The translations under genes were made by a program, and so were the position numbers. A stretch of 38,512 nucleotides of DNA from Bacteroidales bacterium (GTDB lineage Bacteria; Bacteroidota; Bacteroidia; Bacteroidales; UBA932). The stretch covers positions 1 to 38,512 of the forward strand of contig JAGAAF010000066.1 of NCBI GenBank assembly GCA_017615435.1. Direction: 5' to 3'. A model generated the notes under the pieces. The model worked only from the letters and a program-made list of their open reading frames with translations, made no database searches and was not told where the DNA came from. Of this stretch, positions 15,572-27,813 are shown in pieces (the stretch's first letter is position 1; every line of letters begins with the position of its first letter).

Positions 15572-18500
15572 ATGAAACGAGTATTCACATTCATTGCAGC
15601 CGCGCTCGTGTGCGCGGCGATGTTCGCACAGGACAATCCCCTCTGGCTCCGCAAGAGCGCCATTTCTCCGGACGGCAACACAATAGCCTTCAGCTATCAG
15701 GGAGACATCTTCACGGTGCCCAGCGCCGGCGGAGAAGCCAGGCAGATTACGGCAAACCCCGCTTACGATTCGGATCCCCTCTGGACTCCGGACGGCAAGC
15801 AGATAGTGTTCAGTTCCGTGCGTGAACTCTCGAAAGACATCTGGGTCGTTCCCGCGGAGGGAGGACAGGCAAAACGCCTCACGACCTATGCCGGCGCCGA
15901 AACTCCGCTGGCGGTTTCCGAAGACGGCCTCGTGTATTTCCAGGCCCTCATACAGACAGACCCCGCCTATGACGGTTTCCCCGGAGATCCCCAGCTGTAC
16001 ACCGTCAGCCTCAAAACCGGAAAGGTCAGCCTGGTGAGCTCGATCACTATGAGCAACGTTTCCGTCAATTCCAACGGCATCATCCTTTACGAAGATTACA
16101 AGGGCTACGAAGATCCTCTCCGCAAGCACCACACCTCGTCAGTCACACGCGATATCTGGAAGTATCTCCCGAAGAAAAACCAGTATCAGAAACTGACCAC
16201 CTTCGAGGGCGAAGACCGCAATCCCGTCTTCACAAGGGACGGCCGCGAGTTCTACTACCTCAGCGAGAAGAGCGGCAACTTCAACGTCTGGCACGCCATC
16301 CTTAACGCCCCGGAAGTGATCGACCAGGTCACCGACCTCCCCACTCACCCGGTGCGCAACCTTTCCATCTCGCAGACCGGCGTTCTCGCTTTCTCGTATA
16401 ACGGCGAACTGTACACCTGCGTTCCCGGCGAGCAGCCGGTCAAGGTCGCCATCACCGTCCGTAAAGACAGCGACGAGCGTGAAAAGATCCTCAGGAACAT
16501 TTCCGATGGGGCAAGAGAGCTGGCTGTCAGCCCGAACGGCAAGGAGATCGCGGTGGTTGCCCACGGCGACGTGTATGTGATCGCCCCGGATCAGAAAACC
16601 ACCCGCCGCATCACCAACACTCCCGAACAGGAGCGCGGAATCAGCTTCGGCGAGGAGGGCAAATCGCTCTACTACGCAGCCGAGCGCGACGGCGAGTGGG
16701 CTATCTGGAAGACAGAACTCGTCCGCAAGGAAGACAAATACTTCACCTTCAGCTACGAAACCAAGGAGACCCGCTTCACCAAGAAGGGTCAGACCTGCTT
16801 CCAGCCCCAGGTATCGCCTGACGGCAAATGGGTGGCGTTCCTGCGCGACCGCACCGAGCTCGTGATCAAGAGCACCAGCGGCAACAAGGAAAAATCCCTC
16901 CTCAGCGGCGCAAACTATTCATATCAGGACGGCGACCAGGAGTTCGAGTGGAGTCCGGACAGCCGTTCCATCCTGGTTGAGTATCAGGCAAACGGAGGTT
17001 GGAACAATCCTGACATCGCTCTCATCGACATCGAGAGCGGCAAGGTCACCGACCTCACCCGCAGCGGCTACGGCGACGGCGTCTTCCGCTGGGCGCTCGG
17101 CGGCAAGGCTATGACCTGGATGACGGACAAATTCGGCTTCAGAAGCCACGGCAGCTGGGGCTCGGAAACAGACGTCTTCGTGATGTTCTTCGACAGCAAG
17201 GCTCTCGCAGATTTCACCCGCAGCAAGGAAGAAGAAAGCATAGCCAAGCTCCTCGCTCCGGAGCCGAAGAAAGACCCGAAGAAGGAGCCCAGGAAAGATC
17301 CCAAGAAGGAAGAGAAGAAAGACAGCACCAAGGTCGAGAAGGAAAAACCTCTGGAGCTTAACCTTGATAATCTTGAAGACAAATCCCTCCGCCTTACCCC
17401 GTTCTCGGGCAACTACGGCGACTATTATCTCACCGAAGACGGCACTAAACTGTATTTTGTCCGCCGTGGCGACAAAGGCCGCGATCTCTGCTGCCTGGAC
17501 ATCAAGGAAGGTGAAATCAAGGTCGTCAGGCCCGGTGCGGGCGGCGAACTCTATCCCTCCAAGGACGGCAAGACCCTCTATATCCTTGGCCGCGGCATCA
17601 GCAAGCTTACCGTCGGTCCCGACAAGATTGAGCCCGTCCGATTCAGCAGCGAGTACGATTACCGTCCTGCAGCCGAGCGCGCATACATCTTCAACCACGC
17701 GTGGAAGCAGGTGGACGAGAAGTTCTATGACAAGAACATCCACGGCCTCGACTGGGCTGCAATGAAAGCGAACTACGAAAAGTTCCTTCCTTATATTACC
17801 AACAACTACGACTTCCAGGATCTCCTGAGCGAGCTGCTCGGCGAGTTGAACGGATCCCACACCGGAGCACGCTACCGCACCCCGGCACAAATCAATGTCG
17901 GCCATATCGGAGTTCTTTTCGATGCTCAGGCCAAAGGCAAAGGCCTCACCATAGCTGAAATACTCCCGGGAAGCATACTCGCTGTTGCAGATCCCGAAAT
18001 CAAGGCCGGTGACGTAATCCTCGCAGTTGACGGCAAGGAAATCGAAGAAGGCACCGAATGGTACGACGTGTTCCTCAACAAGGTCGGTCAGAGGCTTCTT
18101 CTCAAGGTCAAGAAAAACAAGGTCAAAGAGCCTGTGGAGCTGTTTGTCACCCCGGAGAGATCTGACTATGGCGCCCTTTACAAGAGGTGGGTCCGTCAGC
18201 GTGAGGATATGGTAAAGAAACTCTCCAACGGCCGTGTGGGCTATGTCCACGTCGAAGGTATGAATTCAGCGAGTTTCCGCGAAGTGTTCTCGAACGCCCT
18301 CGGCAAATACCGTGGCTGCGAAGCGCTTATCGTGGATACCCGTCACAACGGCGGCGGCTGGCTGCACGACGACCTCGCCACCTTCCTCTCCGGCAAGGCC
18401 TACATCGAGTTCCGTCCCCGCGGACAGTACATCGCAACCGAGCCCTTCAACAAATGGACCAAGCCCAGCTGTGTGCTGATGGGCGAGGACAATTACTCCG

Positions 18501-18796
18501 ATGCCTGCGGCTTCCCCTACACCTACCGTGCCCTCGGAATCGGCAAACTCATCGGCGCCCCCGTTCCCGGAACAATGACGGCAGTGTGGTGGGAAACGCA
18601 GATCGACCCGACCCTCATATTCGGCATTCCTCAGGTTACCAGCTGGGGCCTCGCCGAAGACAGGCCTCTGGAGAATTTCCAGATTGAGCCTGACATCCTT
18701 GTCTACAACACTCCTGAAAGTATGCTCAAGGGCCAGGATCTGCAGCTCGAAGCCGCAGTTGCCGAAATGCTCAGCCAGTTAGATGGAAACAAGTAA
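15572..18796 (+). CDS. Tricorn-like S41 family peptidase with beta-propeller and PDZ domains
   Basis: The protein is a probable periplasmic or surface serine protease of 1074 residues. It has a signal peptide (MKRVFTFIAAALVCAAMFAQ) and PD40/Tricorn beta-propeller repeats with recurring SPDG/TPDG motifs (about 25-560). A Lys/Pro/Glu-rich linker follows (about 565-592), then further propeller-like sequence and a Tricorn C1-like domain. A PDZ domain (IGVLFDAQAKGKGLTIAEI onwards, about 790-860) precedes the S41 protease domain. The likely nucleophile is Ser976 in NYSDACGFPY, followed by the oxyanion region GIGKLIGAPVPGT. The start is ATG 15572, 29 bases after a consensus promoter; the longer open frame has no signal peptide. 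It overlaps the next gene by 14 bases. Confidence 0.93.
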   Translation: MKRVFTFIAAALVCAAMFAQDNPLWLRKSAISPDGNTIAFSYQGDIFTVPSAGGEARQITANPAYDSDPLWTPDGKQIVFSSVRELSKDIWVVPAEGGQAKRLTTYAGAETPLAVSEDGLVYFQALIQTDPAYDGFPGDPQLYTVSLKTGKVSLVSSITMSNVSVNSNGIILYEDYKGYEDPLRKHHTSSVTRDIWKYLPKKNQYQKLTTFEGEDRNPVFTRDGREFYYLSEKSGNFNVWHAILNAPEVIDQVTDLPTHPVRNLSISQTGVLAFSYNGELYTCVPGEQPVKVAITVRKDSDEREKILRNISDGARELAVSPNGKEIAVVAHGDVYVIAPDQKTTRRITNTPEQERGISFGEEGKSLYYAAERDGEWAIWKTELVRKEDKYFTFSYETKETRFTKKGQTCFQPQVSPDGKWVAFLRDRTELVIKSTSGNKEKSLLSGANYSYQDGDQEFEWSPDSRSILVEYQANGGWNNPDIALIDIESGKVTDLTRSGYGDGVFRWALGGKAMTWMTDKFGFRSHGSWGSETDVFVMFFDSKALADFTRSKEEESIAKLLAPEPKKDPKKEPRKDPKKEEKKDSTKVEKEKPLELNLDNLEDKSLRLTPFSGNYGDYYLTEDGTKLYFVRRGDKGRDLCCLDIKEGEIKVVRPGAGGELYPSKDGKTLYILGRGISKLTVGPDKIEPVRFSSEYDYRPAAERAYIFNHAWKQVDEKFYDKNIHGLDWAAMKANYEKFLPYITNNYDFQDLLSELLGELNGSHTGARYRTPAQINVGHIGVLFDAQAKGKGLTIAEILPGSILAVADPEIKAGDVILAVDGKEIEEGTEWYDVFLNKVGQRLLLKVKKNKVKEPVELFVTPERSDYGALYKRWVRQREDMVKKLSNGRVGYVHVEGMNSASFREVFSNALGKYRGCEALIVDTRHNGGGWLHDDLATFLSGKAYIEFRPRGQYIATEPFNKWTKPSCVLMGEDNYSDACGFPYTYRALGIGKLIGAPVPGTMTAVWWETQIDPTLIFGIPQVTSWGLAEDRPLENFQIEPDILVYNTPESMLKGQDLQLEAAVAEMLSQLDGNK

Positions 18797-19498
18797 ATTA
18801 GTAATAATCCCGACCTACAACGAGATCGAAAACGTCGAGAATATAATTCGCGCCGTTTTCGCTCTCGAGGGCGGATATCATATCCTCATCATCGACGACG
18901 GTTCGCCGGACGGCACTGCAGAAGCGGTCAAGCGTCTGATGTCCGTATTCCCCGACAGGCTGTTCATAATCGAGCGCAGCGGAAAGCTGGGACTCGGTAC
19001 AGCCTACATCGAGGGCTTCAAATGGGCCCTCGGCAAAGGATACGACTACATCTTCGAGATGGACGCCGATTTCTCCCACGATCCGAAGGATCTCCCCCGT
19101 CTGCTCGCTGCCTGCGAGGAGGGCGGTGCCGATTTCGCCATCGGCTCGCGCTATGCCGACGGAGTGAGCGTGGTCAACTGGCCCATAGGCCGCATAATAA
19201 TGTCGTACTACGCATCCGTCTACACCCGCACGGTGCTGCGCACTAAGATTAAAGACAGCACTGCCGGCTTCCTCTGCTACTCCAGAAATGTGCTGGAGAC
19301 GATAGACCTGGATGCAGTCAGGATGAAAGGCTACGGTTTCCAGATTGAAATGAAATACACTGCGGTGCGCAAAGGTTTCAAGGTGGCCGAAGTGCCCGTG
19401 ATCTTTGTCAACCGCAAGGCCGGAACCTCCAAGATGTCCGGAAGCATTTTCGGTGAGGCATTCTGGGGCGTGATAGGCCTTAGGTTCCGCAAATTCTG

Positions 19499-19499
<1 letters not shown>
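18783..19499 (+). CDS. Polyprenol monophosphomannose synthase-like glycosyltransferase (GT2)
   Basis: This 238-residue GT-A fold enzyme resembles dolichol-phosphate mannose synthase, which loads a nucleotide sugar onto a polyprenyl phosphate at the membrane face. Typical motifs are IPTYNEIENVENII at 9-22, DDGSPDGT at 38-45 and the metal-binding DADFSHDP (about 96-103). The conserved C-terminal RKAGTSKMSGS segment is also present. There are no C-terminal membrane helices, as in the short soluble form. The start lies inside the protease gene and the end overlaps tex by one base. The sugar is not certain. Confidence 0.92.
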
Positions 19500-24696
<5,197 letters not shown>

Positions 24697-24707
24697 AAGT
24701 TTTTTTC

Positions 24708-24715
24708 TATCTTTG
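24708..24715 (+). promoter_or_regulatory. -7 promoter box for tRNA-Thr
   Basis: TATCTTTG lies nine bases before the tRNA 5' end, just after the beta-galactosidase stop. No -33 TTTG is found at 19-21 bases; a T-rich tract (24700-24706) precedes it. The near-zero 5' leader suggests little trimming by RNase P. Confidence 0.55.
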
Positions 24716-24724
24716 CGCTCCCAA

Positions 24725-24797
24725 GCCACATTAGCTCAGTTGGTAGAGCATCGCATTCGTAACGCGAAGGTCAACAGTTCAAGCCTGTTATGTGGCT
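24725..24797 (+). tRNA. tRNA-Thr(CGU)
   Basis: The cloverleaf is complete in 73 bases. The acceptor stem pairs GCCACAT with ATGTGGC and has discriminator T. The D arm is GCTC-loop-GAGC. The anticodon loop TTCGTAA gives anticodon CGU, reading ACG threonine codons. A five-base variable region and T arm AACAG/CTGTT with loop TTCAAGC complete it. CCA is not encoded. The pair 31-39 next to the anticodon loop is an A-C mismatch. A37 is the position modified to t6A by TsaD, whose gene lies nearby. Confidence 0.95.
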
Positions 24798-24806
24798 CTT
24801 CACTCA

Positions 24807-24833
24807 AAAGCAACCCTGACCGGTTGCTTTTTT
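24807..24833 (+). terminator. Intrinsic terminator after tRNA-Thr
   Basis: AAAGCAACC (24807-24815) pairs perfectly with GGTTGCTTT (24822-24830) around a six-base loop and merges into a run of six T (24828-24833). It lies ten bases after the tRNA. Confidence 0.9.
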
Positions 24834-24863
24834 CGTTCGAGCCACAAGGGCTACATTGATTGA

Positions 24864-24899
24864 GGGGGCGTACCCCCTCAAACTCCCCTGCCATTATTA
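24864..24899. repeat. Direct repeat copy 1 (G5-CGTA-C5 hairpin plus CCCCTGCCATTATTA)
   Basis: This 36-base sequence matches 25011-25044 apart from a few changes. It starts with a GC hairpin (extended to GAGGGGG/CCCCCTC at 24862-24879), which on the minus strand has a TACG tetraloop. It ends in CCCCTGCCATTATTA. Confidence 0.75.
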
Positions 24900-25004
24900 A
24901 CAAGGCGTGCCTCAGCGCGCCCGGCGGTGCGGGCACTTTGGCGCAGACAAAGTGCGGGAGCAAGGAGCCGCAGGGGGTTCCGGGGGATGCGTCATCCCCC
25001 GTCT

Positions 25005-25025
25005 AAAAAAGGGGGCGTACCCCCC
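25005..25025 (-). terminator. Intrinsic terminator downstream of the FAD dehydrogenase gene
   Basis: On the minus strand GGGGG-TACG-CCCCC is followed directly by TTTTTT (complement of 25005-25010). The UNCG-type tetraloop and pure GC stem make it very stable. It lies 166 bases beyond the stop codon of the tsaD/FAD-dehydrogenase operon, after the tandem repeats. Confidence 0.75.
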
Positions 25026-25044
25026 AGACCCCCTGCCATTATTA
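25011..25044. repeat. Direct repeat copy 2 (G5-CGTA-C5 hairpin plus CCCCTGCCATTATTA)
   Basis: This is the second copy of the repeat at 24864-24899, 147 bases downstream. Here the hairpin is followed on the minus strand by a T run and so serves as a terminator. Confidence 0.75.
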
Positions 25045-25054
25045 TACTTCTTCA

Positions 25055-25190
25055 TTTCGTACACCAGATCGCCTTCTCGTGTACCAAATGCCCGAATACA
25101 CCCGTTTCGTACACCAGATCGGCTTCTCGTGTACCAAATGCTCGAAAACACCCGTTTCGTACACCTGAGGGCCCTTTCGTGTACCAAATA
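25055..25190. repeat. Three tandem 50-base hairpin repeats
   Basis: Units begin at 25055, 25105 and 25155; the third is cut after 36 bases by the stop codon of the adjacent gene. Each carries arms TTTCGTACAC and GTGTACCAAA that pair with one mismatch around a 14-base loop. The 16-base linkers are also nearly identical between units 1 and 2. Unit length is not a multiple of three, so they are not protein repeats. Confidence 0.85.
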
Positions 25191-26735
25191 TTAGCGAAGA
25201 TATTGCGTAGCGGATTCGGCGCAGCGGAGGCCGTCGATGGCGGAGGAGACGATGCCGCCGGAGTAGCCGGCGCCTTCGCCGCAGGGGTATAGGCCTTCAA
25301 TAGATATGTATGACAGGGTGTCGGGGTGGCGAGGGATGCGGATGGGTGAGGAGGTGCGCGACTCGACACCTAGCAGAAGGGCTTCGGAGGAATAGTAGCC
25401 GCGGATGCGTACCTGAGGGAAGGCCTTGCGTAGGCGGTCGGCGACAATAGGCGGCAGGACCTGGTCCAGGCGGACGCTGACGACTCCGGGGTGATAAGAG
25501 CTTTCGGGGAGAGTTCCGGAAAGGCGTCCTTCACAGAAATCCGTCATACGTTGTCCAGGGGCGGCCATAGGATTCATTCCCTTTCCGCCAAGCGCGTCAC
25601 GCACCGCACGATACATATCTCGTTCGACCTTCTGCTGAAAATCGTATAGTTTGAACGGCGAGTCTCCCGGGATGTCTTCCGGTTCGATCTGCACTACGAC
25701 TCCGGCATTGGCCCAGCGCGAGTTGCGGGCCGAGTTGGACATTCCGTTAAGCACTACGGTCGAAGGCTCGGTCGCCGAAGGCACCAATATGCCTCCCGGG
25801 CACATACAGAAGGAGAATACTCCCCTGCCATCCTCCTGAAGGGCGAAACTGTACTCGGCGGCGGGAATGCCGGGATGCCAGCGGCCGTGGAATTGCGCGC
25901 GGTTGATGAGGCTCTGCGGATGCTCGGCGCGCACGCCGAGGGCGAAGCCCTTGGCCTCCAGCGCCCCTCCATCCGCGGAGAGCATCTCGTAAACGTCGCG
26001 CGCGGAATGGCCAGTGGCTAGAATGACCGCCGCCGCCTCATACTTCCGACCGGCCGTAGTACCGACGGTAAATCGTCCGTCTGCGCCTTTCGAAATTGAT
26101 ACCACCCTCTGCCCGAAATGATACTCTCCACCGTGGTCCGTCACGCACTTACGTATGTTCTCGACCACCACGGGCAGTTTGTCGGATCCTATATGCGGAT
26201 GCGAGTCGATCAGGATATCTGGCGATGCACCGAACTCCACGAGTCTGCGCAGCACCTCCATATTGTCTCCCCTCTTGGTCGAGCGTGTGTAGAGTTTTCC
26301 GTCGGAGAACGCGCCGGCCCCGCCTTCGCCGAAGCAGTAGTTGGAGTCGGGATCCACCGTTCCCTCGCGCGAGAGCCGCGCCATATCGATCTTGCGCGCG
26401 TGAACGTCCTTCCCCCTTTCGAGCACGACGGGCTTGCGTCCGAGGGTGAGCAAACGAAGCGCTGCGAACATCCCGGCGGGGCCGGCGCCCACCACGATCA
26501 CGGGCTCCGCGGAGTGGACATCCAGATATGGCGCCAACGGCGTTTCCTCATAGCTCTCTCCGGGATCATAGACATCCACACGATAACGGTAGACCGGCTC
26601 CCCACGCGCATCGATGCTGCGCTTCATCACCACCGCCGTGAGGTCGCTGCGCCCGGTCATACGGGCAACGCGGGCCTGGACGGCCTCACGGCTCAGCGGC
26701 CGGTCGAGCGGGCAAGTGAGTTCCAGCGTACGCAT
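25191..26735 (-). CDS. NAD(P)/FAD-dependent oxidoreductase (uncharacterised dehydrogenase family)
   Basis: This 514-residue flavoprotein belongs to the family often described as uncharacterised FAD-dependent dehydrogenases (COG2509-like). It has an N-terminal domain of about 80 residues, then the dinucleotide-binding VIVVGAGPAGMFAAL (GAGPAG at 83-88). The FGEGGAGAFSDGKL segment, an ATGHSARDVY motif and a C-terminal PCGEGAGYSGGIVSSAIDG that closes over the flavin follow. Substrate and role are unknown. The start is ATG 26735, four bases after the tsaD stop; the longer frame would overlap tsaD. Its stop abuts the tandem hairpin repeats. Confidence 0.88.
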   Translation of the reverse strand: MRTLELTCPLDRPLSREAVQARVARMTGRSDLTAVVMKRSIDARGEPVYRYRVDVYDPGESYEETPLAPYLDVHSAEPVIVVGAGPAGMFAALRLLTLGRKPVVLERGKDVHARKIDMARLSREGTVDPDSNYCFGEGGAGAFSDGKLYTRSTKRGDNMEVLRRLVEFGASPDILIDSHPHIGSDKLPVVVENIRKCVTDHGGEYHFGQRVVSISKGADGRFTVGTTAGRKYEAAAVILATGHSARDVYEMLSADGGALEAKGFALGVRAEHPQSLINRAQFHGRWHPGIPAAEYSFALQEDGRGVFSFCMCPGGILVPSATEPSTVVLNGMSNSARNSRWANAGVVVQIEPEDIPGDSPFKLYDFQQKVERDMYRAVRDALGGKGMNPMAAPGQRMTDFCEGRLSGTLPESSYHPGVVSVRLDQVLPPIVADRLRKAFPQVRIRGYYSSEALLLGVESRTSSPIRIPRHPDTLSYISIEGLYPCGEGAGYSGGIVSSAIDGLRCAESATQYLR

Positions 26736-26739
26736 CGGT

Positions 26740-27762
26740 CTAGAAATCGGCGATACGGGAGACGGGCGCCACATCCAGCGGACAGCGCTCCCCTGCGAGA
26801 TAGTGGAAATATCCGGCTATGGCTATCATAGCGGCATTGTCCGTAGTGAACTTGAATTCGGGGAGATAGACGTTCCAGCCGCGCCTTGCGCCTTCTTCCA
26901 GGATACGCGAACGCAGGCCGCTGTTCGCGGAGACTCCGCCGCCTATGGTAATTTCCTTTATGCCGGTCTGTTTCGCGGCCTTCACGAGTTTGTCGAGAAG
27001 GATATCGATCAGAGTCTTCTGGAACGAGGCGCATATGTCTTCCTTGTTCTTTTCCATAAACTCCGGGTCCTTCGCCATCTCGTCGCGGACAAAATACAGA
27101 AGAGAGGTTTTCACTCCGCTGAAACTGTAGTCCAGCCCAAGGATATGCGGCTTGGCGAAGCTGAAACGCTTCGGATCACCGAGTTTTGCCAGTCTGTCGA
27201 TGACAGGCCCTCCCGGATAACCCAGGCCCATCATCTTGGAGCATTTGTCGAAGGCCTCCCCCACCGCGTCGTCGATGGTCTGGCCGAGTATCTCGAAGTC
27301 GAGCGGAGAATTGACCTTCACAATCTGCGAATTGCCTCCGGAAACCAGCAGGCAGAGATAAGGGAACGACGGTTCACGCACCGGCACATCCGGCTGACGG
27401 ACGAAGCCTGCGAGGATATGGCCCTGAAGGTGATTCACCATTACGAGGGGCTTGTCGAGCGCTATCGCGAGCGATTTGGCGAAGCAGGTGCCGACGAGCA
27501 GCGATCCCAGCAGGCCGGGGCCGCGGGTAAAGGCTATGGCCGACACGTCCGAAGGCTGCACCTTCGCGCGTGAGAGAGCCTCGCTCACCACGGGCACTAT
27601 ATTGAGTTCGTGCGCACGGGACGCCAGCTCCGGGACGACCCCGCCGAAAGCGCGGTGAACGTCCTGGCTTGCGATTACGTTCGAGAGCAGCACCCTGTCC
27701 GCAATGACGGCGGCCGAAGTGTCGTCGCAAGATGATTCGATCCCAAGAATAATATCTGCCAT
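26740..27762 (-). CDS. tsaD: tRNA N6-adenosine threonylcarbamoyltransferase TsaD
   Basis: TsaD transfers the threonylcarbamoyl group to A37 of ANN-reading tRNAs (t6A) with TsaB and TsaE, which are not in this window. The 340-residue protein has the ASKHA fold. GIESSCDDTS is at 7-16, PELASRAHE at 45-52, and the metal-binding pair H111/H115 lies in NHLQGH. A late TTDNAAMIA segment supplies the third metal ligand Asp. Length is normal. A minus-strand TAACTTTG box ends eight bases before the ATG. It is followed in the same operon by an FAD dehydrogenase. Confidence 0.98.
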   Translation of the reverse strand: MADIILGIESSCDDTSAAVIADRVLLSNVIASQDVHRAFGGVVPELASRAHELNIVPVVSEALSRAKVQPSDVSAIAFTRGPGLLGSLLVGTCFAKSLAIALDKPLVMVNHLQGHILAGFVRQPDVPVREPSFPYLCLLVSGGNSQIVKVNSPLDFEILGQTIDDAVGEAFDKCSKMMGLGYPGGPVIDRLAKLGDPKRFSFAKPHILGLDYSFSGVKTSLLYFVRDEMAKDPEFMEKNKEDICASFQKTLIDILLDKLVKAAKQTGIKEITIGGGVSANSGLRSRILEEGARRGWNVYLPEFKFTTDNAAMIAIAGYFHYLAGERCPLDVAPVSRIADF

Positions 27763-27770
27763 AGCGGGGT

Positions 27771-27778
27771 CAAAGTTA
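27771..27778 (-). promoter_or_regulatory. -7 promoter box for tsaD
   Basis: TAACTTTG on the minus strand, eight bases before the ATG at 27762. It is divergent from the tamB promoter. Confidence 0.6.
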
Positions 27779-27799
27779 GCAATATTCGATGAATATTAC

Positions 27800-27807
27800 T
27801 AAATTTG
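27800..27807 (+). promoter_or_regulatory. -7 promoter box for the tamB operon
   Basis: TAAATTTG ends six bases before the ATG at 27814, predicting a leaderless mRNA for a five-gene operon. No clear -33 is visible. Confidence 0.6.
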
Positions 27808-27813
27808 GAGGAT

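Larger units (their letters stand above)
24834..25190. repeat. Non-coding, hairpin-rich repeat region
   Basis: No convincing gene is present in these 357 bases; the short open frames here run through repeats in several frames. Contents, left to right: a G5-CGTA-C5 hairpin unit (24862-24899), a perfect hairpin GCACTTTG/CAAAGTGC (24933-24955), a perfect nine-base-pair hairpin with a CGT loop (24981-25001), a second copy of the G5-CGTA-C5 unit (25011-25044), and three tandem 50-base hairpin repeats (25055-25190). The C- and G-rich composition differs from the neighbouring genes. Confidence 0.8.

Noticed and set aside
24725..25044. Integrated element with attachment sites at the tRNA gene
   Set aside because: The direct repeats at 24864 and 25011 are not copies of the tRNA 3' end, and no integrase or cargo lies between them.
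25055..25190. Possible short CRISPR array (repeated palindromic units)
   Set aside because: The would-be spacers are only about 16 bases and nearly identical between units, the repeats are not constant, and no cas gene is present.
24907..25292. Short open frames through the repeat region on both strands
   Set aside because: They run through hairpins and 50-base repeats in several frames at once, have no consistent start, and overlap the end of a real gene.
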